Below the pieces are notes generated by a model. The model was not told where the DNA came from. It searched no databases and worked only from the letters and a program-made list of their open reading frames with translations. From Cyclobacteriaceae bacterium (GTDB taxonomy: Bacteria; Bacteroidota; Bacteroidia; Cytophagales; Cyclobacteriaceae): a stretch of DNA of 64,000 nt. Below are positions 55,138-64,000 of this stretch, in pieces; position 1 is the stretch's first letter; the number at the start of each line of letters is the position of its first letter. The position numbers and the translations under genes were made by a program. The stretch is taken from the NCBI GenBank assembly GCA_020832305.1, contig JAFIEV010000089.1:310001-374000 (forward strand). The letters are read 5' to 3'.

Positions 55138-55941
55138 TTATAAGGTTTCCAGGATTTCAATTTTATCGCCAATTGAAATCCATCCGTAATTTTCAGCAAT
55201 CAGGTTTTGCCCGAATAAAATTTTATTCCCTTTTTTTCTGTAACCCGCCATGCTTTGAAGGGGTTCTTTGCCTTTTTTTGATGTTTGCTGGTCGATGGTA
55301 GTAACAACACAACGAGCACAGGGCTTCACAATCCTGAAAACACATTCTCCAATGGCTATTTTTTTCCAGGAATCTTCTTCAAAAGGGATATCGTTATCAA
55401 TAACCAGGTTGGGTCTGAATCTCGACACATCCATAGTTTGTCCTGCCTTTTCACTTACCTGGTGCAAGGAAGCTGATGTCACCAAAAGGTAGGGAAAGGC
55501 ATCGGCAAAACTCACTTTGTTGGTTTCAGGTACATAATCCGGATCGGCCAGGCGTATGCTATCCTCTGGCATATATACCATACGGCAATTCATTTTCAGT
55601 TTATCAGAAAACCAATCATTGACAGACGCGGGCATGATGATGGCCTTACATTGGTCATCCCAAATTTGCACCTCAGTAGCCTCACCTTCATAATATTCAC
55701 TTTTTACAAAAACACAATCCTCGGTTTTTTGCCTGTGAAATATTTTCAATTGATCTTGCAATTGCTCTACCGCAAATAATGCCATTGAAGCATGTTCGCG
55801 CTGTGAAATAAACAATCCATTTTCATCAATCAGCATAAAGCGGCGGTCGTGCAGCAAGCCTCTTTCCCCGGCTAAAGCGGCATTGAGGTTTATTCCTGCA
55901 AGGGATTTAACCGGATATACATACAATTCTTTTAATATCAT
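55138..55941 (-). CDS. MOSC-domain protein (YcbX/mARC-like)
   Basis: The start at 55941 follows the miaA stop; one at 55962 would overlap it. The 267-residue protein has the MOSC N-terminal barrel (LYVYPVKSLAGI, LLHDRRFMLIDENG) and the MOSC domain with a Cys region IVKPCARCVVTTID, then GQNLIAENYGWISIGD. MOSC proteins bind molybdenum cofactor and often reduce N-hydroxylated compounds. No ferredoxin domain is fused, so it needs a separate electron donor. Confidence 0.87.
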   Translation of the reverse strand: MILKELYVYPVKSLAGINLNAALAGERGLLHDRRFMLIDENGLFISQREHASMALFAVEQLQDQLKIFHRQKTEDCVFVKSEYYEGEATEVQIWDDQCKAIIMPASVNDWFSDKLKMNCRMVYMPEDSIRLADPDYVPETNKVSFADAFPYLLVTSASLHQVSEKAGQTMDVSRFRPNLVIDNDIPFEEDSWKKIAIGECVFRIVKPCARCVVTTIDQQTSKKGKEPLQSMAGYRKKGNKILFGQNLIAENYGWISIGDKIEILETL

Positions 55942-55945
55942 TTTA

Positions 55946-56851
55946 TTACAGCTGTTGTTCAATCCATTGTTTAGCTTCTGCCAATTGATCGGGATGAAAC
56001 CATTGCATTTCAGGATCGGCTTTAAACCAGGTCAATTGTCTTTTAGCGTATCTTCTGGAATTTCGTTTCAACAATCGTATGGCCTCCTCAAAATCACTTT
56101 GTCCATCGAGATAAGCAAATAATTCGCGATATCCAACTGTTTGCAATGCATTTAGATGTTTTAAGAACCATAAGCTTTTTGCTTCTTCGAGCAGGCCTCC
56201 CTTCATCATTTGGTCAACCCTGTCATTAATTCTCTGGTAGAGTTCTTCCCTGTCGCGATCCAGTCCTATTTTCAATATTCGGAAAGGTCTTTTAACAGAT
56301 TTGTCACTTCTGTACGCAGAATAGGGCTTTCCAGTATCTCTTATGACTTCCAGCGCCCGTATTATCCTTTGCGGATTATTTAAATCAGCCGACTGACAGT
56401 AAACCGGGTCTTTTTCTGACAATTCTGCTCTCAGAACATCGAGGCCTTTATTTTCAAGTTCCAGGTACAACTGTTCCCTTATGCTCAAATCGGGATTTGG
56501 TATTTCGTTCATCCCCTTACATACAGCCTTTATGTACAATCCTGAGCCTCCCGTTAATATAACCAAAGGATGCTTTTCAAATAATACATCCAACTTCCTC
56601 AATACGTCCAGTTCAAACATCCCTGCGCTGTAATAATCCTGCACAGATATAAATCCTATAAAATGATGTGCCACTCCTTTCATTTCATTTTGAACAGGTT
56701 TAGCGGTACCGATGTGCATTTCTTTGTAAAACTGCCTTGAATCAGCTGAAATAATTTCAGATCCTAAAGCAAGGGCCAGGTCAATGCTGAAGGCTGTTTT
56801 TCCAACAGCTGTTGGTCCGGCAATTACGATAAGGGTTGGCAACTTTTCCAT
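55946..56851 (-). CDS. miaA: tRNA dimethylallyltransferase MiaA
   Basis: A 301-residue enzyme with the P-loop GPTAVGKT near the N-terminus, SADSRQFYKEMHIGTAKP and a C-terminal QLTWFK. It prenylates A37 in tRNAs reading U-starting codons. Complete, and 4 bases from the MOSC gene start, so the two share a transcript. Confidence 0.95.
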   Translation of the reverse strand: MEKLPTLIVIAGPTAVGKTAFSIDLALALGSEIISADSRQFYKEMHIGTAKPVQNEMKGVAHHFIGFISVQDYYSAGMFELDVLRKLDVLFEKHPLVILTGGSGLYIKAVCKGMNEIPNPDLSIREQLYLELENKGLDVLRAELSEKDPVYCQSADLNNPQRIIRALEVIRDTGKPYSAYRSDKSVKRPFRILKIGLDRDREELYQRINDRVDQMMKGGLLEEAKSLWFLKHLNALQTVGYRELFAYLDGQSDFEEAIRLLKRNSRRYAKRQLTWFKADPEMQWFHPDQLAEAKQWIEQQL

Positions 56852-56980
56852 TGGTACTGCAATTTTAGCAAAGCAAAAGTTAATTTATTCCTTTTACAGG
56901 CCTGAAATTTCACACATTACCATAAATCTGTTTAATATGGATACTTTACAGGCAGCAATAAATTTGCAAGAATAATCGTA

Positions 56981-56988
56981 TATCTTTG
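56981..56988 (+). promoter_or_regulatory. Possible Bacteroidota -7 element
   Basis: TATCTTTG fits the TAnnTTTG -7 consensus of Bacteroidota and is about 60 bases before the kinase start. A TTTG at 56963-56966 is closer than the usual -33 spacing, so the assignment is tentative. Confidence 0.35.
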
Positions 56989-57048
56989 TACAAAATTGAT
57001 AATCTGTTGTATTTTAAATAAATTTAAGGCCTCAGATTGATTATCCAA

Positions 57049-60000
57049 ATGTTGAACAACAGTGAAAGCGCGGGTTTTGACCAGGAAGATGCGTTGAATG
57101 TAGAGACCATACGAATTGACCAGGCTGAATTTCTTGATGATGCCTTTATTATCTTGCTCGATGGCAAAATAGTCGATGCGAGTAATGCTGCACTTGAAGT
57201 CCTCGGCTATACCTCTTCACAAATAACAGGCAGATTCTTTGTTGACATACTGCCGGAAATGCAGCATAACCAAAGCCGGTCAGACCGATATTTCTCACTC
57301 TTATTACACGAATTACAGGATCACCCTTATTTTGAAGGTATAATCAGCATTTTGAAAAGTGATGGAATAGCTTATCGCTTTTCGGTGGAAATAAGAAAAA
57401 ATTCACAGGAGACTGGTGTCATTATATCCCTCGAACAGCAGATAGATGGCGAAGCAGGACAGAGTGGCCTTGAATCTGATAAAATACTCAGGAAAATCAT
57501 TGAAAAAGGCCCTGTAATGTTTAAGCTCTGTGATGAAAAGGGCAAATTTTTTTACTTCAGTTCAAACTATCTTCAGGTAACCGATTCAAGGCTTTCTGAT
57601 CATCTCGATGGGGGTTGGTTGAATTTCATTTATTACAAAGACAAAAAGAACGCCATAAATACCATTGAGAAATCCTTGATTTTACACAAAAGGTATATAC
57701 TCAAGTATAGGTTACTCACCAAAGGTCGTCAATATAAACAGGTTTATGAGACTGGTTTGCCATTGTTTGATAAAGATGGCAGGTTTAGTGGCATGGCCAT
57801 TACCGTATTAGATACCAGTCATTTTAATCTATCGGTTGAAAATGAAATTTTTCAGGATAATGTAGTAACAGATGCAGCTCAGGTTAATATTTTATTTAAA
57901 ATGACCGATGCGCGTTTGCGTTTTTATTACCTGAGCAATCAGTGGATTTCTTTTACCGGTGTTAAGCGGAAATACCAGGCTAATGATGGATGGATTGAGT
58001 TGGTACACAAAGAGGATCAACCGGGAATAATCGTTTCGCTGGCCGATGCTGAAAAACAACATAAACGTTTTGAACTTAGCTATCGATTGAAAAACCAGGC
58101 CGGTGATTGGCGTTGGATGCATGAATCAGCAATGCCGGTTTTTGACAGCCAGGGTGAATTTACCGGTTATGTTTTTGCAGCCGTAGATATTACGGAAATA
58201 AAAATCAAGGAAGAGGAAAAACAACTCAGGCTTGCCCTTAGGGAAACTGAAAAAAAATTGCACAAGTCTCTTGAGCATTCGCATCTTATTGCTCTTTCTA
58301 TCGATTATAAAGGAAAAATCAATTATTGCAATTTTGCCTTTCAGGAAATTATAGGCATGCCCAGGGAAGATCTTAGCGGATTGAATTTTCTTGAGGATAT
58401 AGTAGTCCGTGAAGACCGGGAATCTTTCAGGATTCATTTAAAAGATATTTTTAAAAATAAAATGGTTTCGCCCACCTTCGATGTAAAAGTGCGTTCAATC
58501 GACGGTGCCATAAAAACCTTAAAACTGAGCAATGTAATCCTGTACGACATCAAAGGTCATATTGCAGGGGTTACTATAGCCGGTGAAAACATAACCGACA
58601 AACTGCTCATCAGTGAGGAATTGCGCAAAACCAATGAGCAACTCAAAGAATTATTTGACAATGCCAATGACCTCATACAAATTTTTTCCATCGACGGAAA
58701 GTTTAAGTTTGTAAATAAAATCTGGAAGGAAAAGCTTGGATACAGTGAAGAAGAAATTACCTCACTTCAGTTAAAAGACATAGTACATAAGGACCATATG
58801 AGCCGAACTATGGTCGCACTGGCTCTAATTGTTGAAGGCAAAAAACTCGATAAGTTCGACACGGTATTCGTTGCAAAGGACGGCACCAAAATATATTTGA
58901 GTGGAGGTGTAAACTGTACTTTTAAAGATGGAAAACCCATTGAATTTAAAGGCATTTTTCACGATATCACTGAAAGAAGCTGGGCTGAAAAGGCACAGGC
59001 ACTCTATTACAAGATCGCCAATATGACCATTCACAGCTATGATCTTCAAACATTATTTGCCAACATTCATCACGAATTAAAAAACATCATAGAGGTTGAT
59101 AATTTTTACGTTGCACTGCACGACAGAGAAAAAAACTTACTTAGATTTCCCTATTTTATCGATGAAAATGAAAAAAGCGAATTGTTTTCAAAAGAAAGGG
59201 TGTTTGGCAACGGGCTCACAGAATATGCAATGGGGTCTAATAAGCCTTTGTTTTTATATGAGAAAGACATACTAAACCTGCAATACCACAATCGCATAGA
59301 AATTAGCGGATTGGTTCCAAAAATCTGGCTTGGAGTACCTCTAAAACTCGATAATCGCGTTATCGGTATCATATCCATTCAGTGTTATAATAATAAACTC
59401 ACCTATAATTTCAAAGATCTCGAACTGCTTGATTTTATTTCTGGTCAGGTGGCCATGTCTATTGAAAGAAAGCAAAAAGAGCAAAAGATCAATGAACAGT
59501 CTGCACGACAAAAGGCTATTTTTGAAAGCAGCAGCCACCTTATCTGGTCTGTAAACAAAGAAGGTCACTTCACATCATACAATCAGAACTATTTCAATAT
59601 ATCTCATCAGTATAATTACCTCGACCCGGTGAGAATTGAAGGCGATAGCATTCAGATACATGATGAATTCTGGAAGAGCAAATACGAATTGGTTTTTCAG
59701 GGGAAATCCCAGCATTTCGAAATGAAATTGCGGGATAAAGAAAGCCACAAAATTATGTGGAAAGAAATTTTTCTCAATCCGATTTATGATGAAAATGGCA
59801 ATATTACTGAAATATCAGGCATCGCTCATGATATAACGCACAAAAAACAATCTGAACTCGATCTTCAGGAAAGTGAGGAAAAATTCAGGAATATTTTTGA
59901 ATCTTTTCAGGATATTTACTTTCGCTGCGACAGCAAAGGCCGCCTGATCATGATCAGTCCATCTGTTAAGGAATTACTTGGATACGATGAAAACGATGTT

Positions 60001-61791
60001 TTGGGCAAACACATAACCAATTATTATTTATACAGTCCAAAAACAAAAGGTTTGTTGCGTTCACTGATTACCCAGAAAAGCGTAAGAAATTTCGAGGCTT
60101 CTATAGTTGGAAATGAAGGCATAATATTACAATGCATTTGCAATATCCGGCTCAATTATAAAGCCGGTAAAATCAAATTTATAGAAGGTGTAGCAAGAGA
60201 TATTACCAATCTCAAAAAAACCAATCAGGAATTAAAATTTGCCAAAGAAGTCGCTGAAAAATCGCTGAAAGTAAAAGAAGCATTTCTCGCCAATATGAGC
60301 CATGAGATCAGAACACCTATGAATGGCATAATTGGTATGATCGATTTACTCGGCGATACCCGGCTTAATAAAGAGCAGGATAAATATATAAAAACCATTA
60401 AAAAATCTTCTGAAACCCTGCTCAACATATTAAATGACATCCTTGACCTTTCAAAAATAGAGGCAGGAAAAATGGAGTTGAAAAACATTCCTGTCAAACT
60501 CAAATCAACAATGGATAAGCTCTATGCCCTGTTTTCTCAACAGGCACAGGTTAAAGGCATCAACCTCTATTACCATTTAGATAAAAATATACCTGAAAAA
60601 GTAAAGGTAGACGAAACGCGCCTGCTGCAAATAATAAGTAACCTCACCAGTAATGCCATTAAATTTACTGATGGAGGTGGATCGATCAATATTGGTTTAA
60701 AGACGGTAAAAAAGAAGGGCCGAAAAAACCTGATCAAAGTAGTCGTGAGTGATTCAGGTATTGGCATTTCTCAGGAAAATGTAAAAAAACTGTTTACCAG
60801 CTTTAATCAAATTGACAACAGCTCAACCAAAGCCTTTGGTGGAACCGGACTGGGTCTTGCCATTTCCAAGGAATTGTGCCGCTTAATGGGAGGTGATATT
60901 GGTGTATATTCAGCCTTGGGACTGGGAAGTTCTTTCTGGTTTACATTTGAGGCTGAAACAACCGCGGAGGAAGTTATCGATGAAGATGTATTATCTTCAG
61001 GTGATCCTGAAACGAATAATTATTTCAATGACACCAACCCGCGTATTCTGGTTGTCGATGACAATCTTGTCAACCGGCAAGTGGCCAGTGAAATTCTTAA
61101 AAAAGCTGGATGTTTGGTGGATAACGCTGTGAACGGACAGGAATCCATAGATAAAGTTGCGGCCAATGAATACGATGTGGTTTTAATGGATATTCAAATG
61201 CCGGATATGGATGGCATTACAGCCACCAAAAAAATAAGACATTTCGCCACACAGAAACTCCCTCCCATTGTAGCCATGACTGCCTATGCCATGAAAGAGG
61301 ATAAAGACAAGTTTATTCAGTCTGGCATGGACGATTACATATCAAAGCCTATTAAAGCACGTGAACTCATTGCAAAAATCAGAGAATTACTCAGGATTGA
61401 CGCACCAGGATCTGAACAGCAAGAAAATCATGAAGTTGAAGAACAGGCTCATATTATCAACCCCGAAATCATTGATCAGTTGAAAAAATACGGAGGTAAT
61501 GATATACTGACGGGTATTTTTGCCGACTTCGAAACAGAGAGCTCTGTATTAATTGATGATGCAATTGCAGCTTTGGAAAATGAAAACTATCAAACAATTT
61601 TAGTAAACTTGCACACACTAAAAGGTTCTGCTGGAACCATTGGCCTTGACAAGCTGGCCAAACTTACCAAAGAAGTGGAAGGAGGCCTGAAAACCGGAAA
61701 TAAAGAAAAGCTTGACGATAAGCTGCACCGAATTAAAATGTTGTTTGAAGAATTTAAACTATATTACCCCGAGATTTTAAATGAACATTGA
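57049..61791 (+). CDS. Hybrid sensor histidine kinase with multiple PAS, GAF, receiver and Hpt domains
   Basis: ATG 57049 gives 1,580 residues. In order: about five PAS-type domains (25-650), a GAF domain (about 655-815), two more PAS (about 825-1065), HisKA with H1085 in MSHEIRTPMNG, HATPase (NLTSNAIKFTDGG and GGTGLGLAISKE), a receiver with phospho-Asp D1381 in LMDIQMPDMDG, and an Hpt with H1522 in LHTLKGSAGT. There is no membrane segment, so it senses a cytoplasmic signal, and it can run an internal phosphorelay. A stand-alone receiver follows 3 bases later as a likely partner. Signal unknown. Confidence 0.93.
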   Translation: MLNNSESAGFDQEDALNVETIRIDQAEFLDDAFIILLDGKIVDASNAALEVLGYTSSQITGRFFVDILPEMQHNQSRSDRYFSLLLHELQDHPYFEGIISILKSDGIAYRFSVEIRKNSQETGVIISLEQQIDGEAGQSGLESDKILRKIIEKGPVMFKLCDEKGKFFYFSSNYLQVTDSRLSDHLDGGWLNFIYYKDKKNAINTIEKSLILHKRYILKYRLLTKGRQYKQVYETGLPLFDKDGRFSGMAITVLDTSHFNLSVENEIFQDNVVTDAAQVNILFKMTDARLRFYYLSNQWISFTGVKRKYQANDGWIELVHKEDQPGIIVSLADAEKQHKRFELSYRLKNQAGDWRWMHESAMPVFDSQGEFTGYVFAAVDITEIKIKEEEKQLRLALRETEKKLHKSLEHSHLIALSIDYKGKINYCNFAFQEIIGMPREDLSGLNFLEDIVVREDRESFRIHLKDIFKNKMVSPTFDVKVRSIDGAIKTLKLSNVILYDIKGHIAGVTIAGENITDKLLISEELRKTNEQLKELFDNANDLIQIFSIDGKFKFVNKIWKEKLGYSEEEITSLQLKDIVHKDHMSRTMVALALIVEGKKLDKFDTVFVAKDGTKIYLSGGVNCTFKDGKPIEFKGIFHDITERSWAEKAQALYYKIANMTIHSYDLQTLFANIHHELKNIIEVDNFYVALHDREKNLLRFPYFIDENEKSELFSKERVFGNGLTEYAMGSNKPLFLYEKDILNLQYHNRIEISGLVPKIWLGVPLKLDNRVIGIISIQCYNNKLTYNFKDLELLDFISGQVAMSIERKQKEQKINEQSARQKAIFESSSHLIWSVNKEGHFTSYNQNYFNISHQYNYLDPVRIEGDSIQIHDEFWKSKYELVFQGKSQHFEMKLRDKESHKIMWKEIFLNPIYDENGNITEISGIAHDITHKKQSELDLQESEEKFRNIFESFQDIYFRCDSKGRLIMISPSVKELLGYDENDVLGKHITNYYLYSPKTKGLLRSLITQKSVRNFEASIVGNEGIILQCICNIRLNYKAGKIKFIEGVARDITNLKKTNQELKFAKEVAEKSLKVKEAFLANMSHEIRTPMNGIIGMIDLLGDTRLNKEQDKYIKTIKKSSETLLNILNDILDLSKIEAGKMELKNIPVKLKSTMDKLYALFSQQAQVKGINLYYHLDKNIPEKVKVDETRLLQIISNLTSNAIKFTDGGGSINIGLKTVKKKGRKNLIKVVVSDSGIGISQENVKKLFTSFNQIDNSSTKAFGGTGLGLAISKELCRLMGGDIGVYSALGLGSSFWFTFEAETTAEEVIDEDVLSSGDPETNNYFNDTNPRILVVDDNLVNRQVASEILKKAGCLVDNAVNGQESIDKVAANEYDVVLMDIQMPDMDGITATKKIRHFATQKLPPIVAMTAYAMKEDKDKFIQSGMDDYISKPIKARELIAKIRELLRIDAPGSEQQENHEVEEQAHIINPEIIDQLKKYGGNDILTGIFADFETESSVLIDDAIAALENENYQTILVNLHTLKGSAGTIGLDKLAKLTKEVEGGLKTGNKEKLDDKLHRIKMLFEEFKLYYPEILNEH

Positions 61792-61794
61792 GTT

Positions 61795-62166
61795 ATGGGA
61801 AAGAAAATACTTATCGCGGAAGATAGTTCTGTAATTCAGAACCTCACCCGCAAAATTCTGGCTATGCAGAATTATGAAATATACAGCGCCAAAAATGGTA
61901 CCCAGGTATTAGAAATGCTCAATAATGAACCATTTGACCTTATTCTGATGGATATCAATATGCCAGTTATGGACGGCATGGAATGTGCACGACAAATCAG
62001 GGCACTCGAAGATGACCAAAAATCAAAAACGCCTATCGTAGCCATTACTGGCAATGCACGTAACTACTCCATGGAAGACTTTAAGGAAGCCGGCATTGAG
62101 GGTTACCTGCAAAAACCACTAAACTTCGATGTTTTGGTAGAAACTGTTAAAAAGTTTACTTCTTAA
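61795..62166 (+). CDS. Single-domain response regulator
   Basis: A 123-residue receiver domain: D10 in the acidic pocket, phospho-Asp D53 in LMDINMPVMDG, the conserved Thr in VAITGNA and Lys in LQKPL. There is no output domain. Three bases from the hybrid kinase, it probably receives phosphate from the Hpt domain and acts through protein contacts. Confidence 0.93.
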   Translation: MGKKILIAEDSSVIQNLTRKILAMQNYEIYSAKNGTQVLEMLNNEPFDLILMDINMPVMDGMECARQIRALEDDQKSKTPIVAITGNARNYSMEDFKEAGIEGYLQKPLNFDVLVETVKKFTS

Positions 62167-62442
62167 ATGGATGTTAAATACACCAAACATTTCCTCAATA
62201 AACTCGAAGACCTGATGTCTGAAACAGATTATCACCTTCGCTATGAAAAGGGTCAATTTAAGTCAGGATATTGTATTTTAAATGACAGCCACATTGCAAT
62301 CGTCAACAAATTTTACAGTCTTGAAGGCAAAATCAATTCCCTGATCGAAATCATACGAGAGATACAGGTAAATGAAGAAAAGCTTTCTGACAAAAACAAA
62401 ACCTTTTACAAGGACATCAAAAAAACACCAGAAGTACATTGA
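62167..62442 (+). CDS. Small conserved-looking protein of unknown function
   Basis: A 91-residue protein starting directly after the receiver stop and overlapping the next gene by 4 bases (TTGA), so it is in the kinase operon. No signal or membrane helix. It looks like a short alpha-beta domain (YHLRYEKGQFKSGYCILND) followed by a helix. No function can be assigned. Confidence 0.7.
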   Translation: MDVKYTKHFLNKLEDLMSETDYHLRYEKGQFKSGYCILNDSHIAIVNKFYSLEGKINSLIEIIREIQVNEEKLSDKNKTFYKDIKKTPEVH

Positions 62443-63200
62443 TAATTCAACTATTGGGTACAGGCACCTCACAGGGCATACCTGTCATAGCCTGTGAATG
62501 TACGGTATGTAAATCAAGCGATCCAAGAGATAAAAGATTGCGCAGCTCTGTGCATATACAAGATGATGGCCTCAGTCTGGTTATAGATACAGGCCCGGAT
62601 TTCAGACAACAGGTTCTGCAGGCCAATATCTGTCGACTTGATGCCGTTTTATTTACCCATCAGCATAAAGATCATGTTGCCGGCCTCGATGATGTGAGGA
62701 GCTTTAACTTTGTTCAATCTAAACCTATGCCAGTGTATGGAAATCAATTGGTGCTGCAGCAACTCAGGGTTGAATTTGCATACGCCTTTGCCGAAGAACG
62801 ATACCCCGGTGTGCCGCAGATCGATTTGATTGAAATTAATGGCGATGTCATAAAAATCGGTAAACATGAAATCATACCCATAAAAGTTATGCATCATAAA
62901 CTACCTGTATTCGGTTACAGACTGGGAGATTTTGTTTATATCACCGATGCCAAAACCATTCCCGATTCTGAAATTGATAAAGCAAGAAATGCCAAAGTAC
63001 TCGTCATAAATGCTTTGCAAAAAGAAAACCATGTGTCGCATTTTACCCTGGCAGAAGCCCTGGAAATGATTGAAGAACTCAAGCCTGAAAAGGCATACCT
63101 GACCCATCTCGGACACAAAATGGGATTGCACCATGATCTGGAAAAGGAATTGCCTGATGGGGTTTTTGCAGGATATGATTTTTTAACACTGGAAATTTAA
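62439..63200 (+). CDS. Metallo-beta-lactamase-fold hydrolase (PhnP-like)
   Basis: A 253-residue protein starting with TTG, which overlaps the previous stop; no in-frame ATG is near. It shows the PhnP-type opening LLGTGTSQGIPVIAC with ECTVCKSSD, and the metal motif THQHKDHVAGLDD, then YITDAKTIP and YLTHLGHKMG. Probably a phosphodiesterase of small cyclic phosphates; the exact substrate is unknown. Confidence 0.88.
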   Translation: MIIQLLGTGTSQGIPVIACECTVCKSSDPRDKRLRSSVHIQDDGLSLVIDTGPDFRQQVLQANICRLDAVLFTHQHKDHVAGLDDVRSFNFVQSKPMPVYGNQLVLQQLRVEFAYAFAEERYPGVPQIDLIEINGDVIKIGKHEIIPIKVMHHKLPVFGYRLGDFVYITDAKTIPDSEIDKARNAKVLVINALQKENHVSHFTLAEALEMIEELKPEKAYLTHLGHKMGLHHDLEKELPDGVFAGYDFLTLEI

Positions 63201-63203
63201 AAA

Positions 63204-64000
63204 GTGCACATCCATTATTTTTTTCTGAAGCAACTTACAAAACAGTTGCAAAATATTCTTCCAGGCATGCAACTGGCCGAAGTCTTCTCTCAAAACAAAG
63301 ATGAGCTAATACTTTCCTTTTGCAATGAAGATCAGGAGTTTTATATCCGAGCTGCCCTCAGTCCTCAATTTACCTCGCTGAGCTTTCCTGAAAACTTTCA
63401 GCGCGCCAAAAAGAACAGCGTAGACCTGTTTCAAGGCGCTGTTGGAAAAAGGATAAAATCACTGCATCAATACGCATACGACCGGAGTTTTGGTATTGAA
63501 ATGGAGGAGCAACTGAACATAGTATTTAAAATGCATGGAAACCGCTCTAACATTCTCCTTTTAGACCATGAGAAAGTGTCAGAAGTTTTTAGAAAAAAAA
63601 TTAAAAATGATTTTGATCTGAAATTAACTGGCCTCAATAAAACTCCCGACCTTTCAGAAGATCATTTTTTCAAAATGCAGGGTGAACTGAATAAAATACT
63701 TCCTGTGCTTGGCCGGGTAGCCGATGATTTTCTCGCAAAACAAAACTATTCCCAACAAACAGTTGAGAATAAATGGGCGATTTTTAAACAAATGATGGCG
63801 CTGCTGGAAGATCCGGAATACTTCTTTGTAATTGAAAAAAAGGGACTGCCGGTGTTAACCTTGTTCAGTGATGAAAATTGCCTTTTTAAAAGTAAAGAGC
63901 CTGTTAAAGCAGTAAATTTTTGGCTCAACCATATGATGCGCGACTTTCATTCGGAGCTGGAAAAACAAAAACTGCTGCAAATCATTGAAAAGCGCATACA
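63204..64000 (+). CDS. NFACT/RqcH-like protein, 3' partial
   Basis: Open from GTG 63204 to the window end (at least 265 codons, no stop). The N-terminal part matches the NFACT-N region of RqcH/FbpA-like proteins: GKRIKSLHQYAYDRSFGI and NIVFKMHGNRSNILLLD. In Bacillus, RqcH tags stalled nascent chains with Ala on the large ribosomal subunit. It starts 3 bases after the hydrolase gene. GTG is used because no ATG precedes the conserved region closely. Confidence 0.8.
   Translation, partial: MHIHYFFLKQLTKQLQNILPGMQLAEVFSQNKDELILSFCNEDQEFYIRAALSPQFTSLSFPENFQRAKKNSVDLFQGAVGKRIKSLHQYAYDRSFGIEMEEQLNIVFKMHGNRSNILLLDHEKVSEVFRKKIKNDFDLKLTGLNKTPDLSEDHFFKMQGELNKILPVLGRVADDFLAKQNYSQQTVENKWAIFKQMMALLEDPEYFFVIEKKGLPVLTLFSDENCLFKSKEPVKAVNFWLNHMMRDFHSELEKQKLLQIIEKRI

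Noticed and set aside
1-64000. CRISPR array, prophage, integrase or complete insertion sequence
   Set aside because: No regularly spaced repeats, transposase, integrase or phage structural genes were seen on either strand.

Overview
The window looks like chromosomal DNA of a gliding, facultatively anaerobic member of the Bacteroidota, probably Cytophagales-like. The evidence is a large secreted protein with a gliding-motility/type IX secretion C-terminal sorting domain, many lipoproteins, clade II type nos genes with a Sec-type (not Tat) NosZ leader, starts without obvious Shine-Dalgarno sequences, and a very large multi-PAS hybrid kinase. No rRNA, tRNA, CRISPR array or intact insertion sequence was found.

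Region 1 (1-12.6 kb) is a nitrous-oxide respiration and nitrosative-stress island. Two His-rich polytopic membrane proteins flank a DUF59 protein and an Rrf2 regulator. They are followed by a lipoprotein cytochrome c, a fasciclin lipoprotein, nosZ, a NosB-like four-helix protein, nosL, nosD, nosF and nosY. A second Rrf2 regulator, an Fe-S repair protein (RIC/ScdA) and a hemerythrin-like protein follow. NosZ reduces N2O, NosL and NosDFY serve its copper centres, and the cytochrome c is a likely electron donor. The Rrf2, RIC and hemerythrin genes suggest a response to NO.

Region 2 (13.3-30 kb): after a minus-strand phosphoesterase and two FNR-like palindromes comes a nitrate-reduction run. It encodes an unrecognised helical protein, a Crp/Fnr regulator, NarK1, a b-type cytochrome membrane subunit, a NasA/NarB-like bis-MGD catalytic subunit, a four-cluster ferredoxin subunit, a Tat-dependent Rieske protein, a two-helix membrane protein and MoaA. 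It continues into a TauE-type permease, MobA, MoaD, MoeB-rhodanese, MoaE, a MoaC-MoaB fusion and NarK2. The set resembles a membrane-linked nitrate reductase that is neither NarGHI nor NapAB, together with most of its cofactor pathway. No nitrite or NO reductase gene lies in the window.

Region 3 (29-45 kb) is mixed chromosomal content: a radical SAM protein, SPOR-OmpA protein, Hsp20-like protein, RecQ, Fe-alcohol dehydrogenase with an LsrG-like monooxygenase, Uma2 nuclease, sialidase-like protein, YfiR-like protein, a two-domain esterase, DagK and a TMEM175-like channel. Long intergenic stretches carry palindromes and two inverted copies of a dispersed repeat (about 36.2 and 45.2 kb).

Region 4 (45.4-64 kb): an XdhC-MocA fusion with a cysteine desulfurase (maturation of a xanthine-dehydrogenase-type enzyme encoded elsewhere), a T9SS cargo protein, a beta-helix lipoprotein, ferritin, a cytochrome c/SCO pair, a MOSC protein next to miaA, a 1,580-residue hybrid histidine kinase with a stand-alone receiver, a metallo-beta-lactamase-fold hydrolase, and the 5' part of an NFACT/RqcH-like gene cut by the window end.
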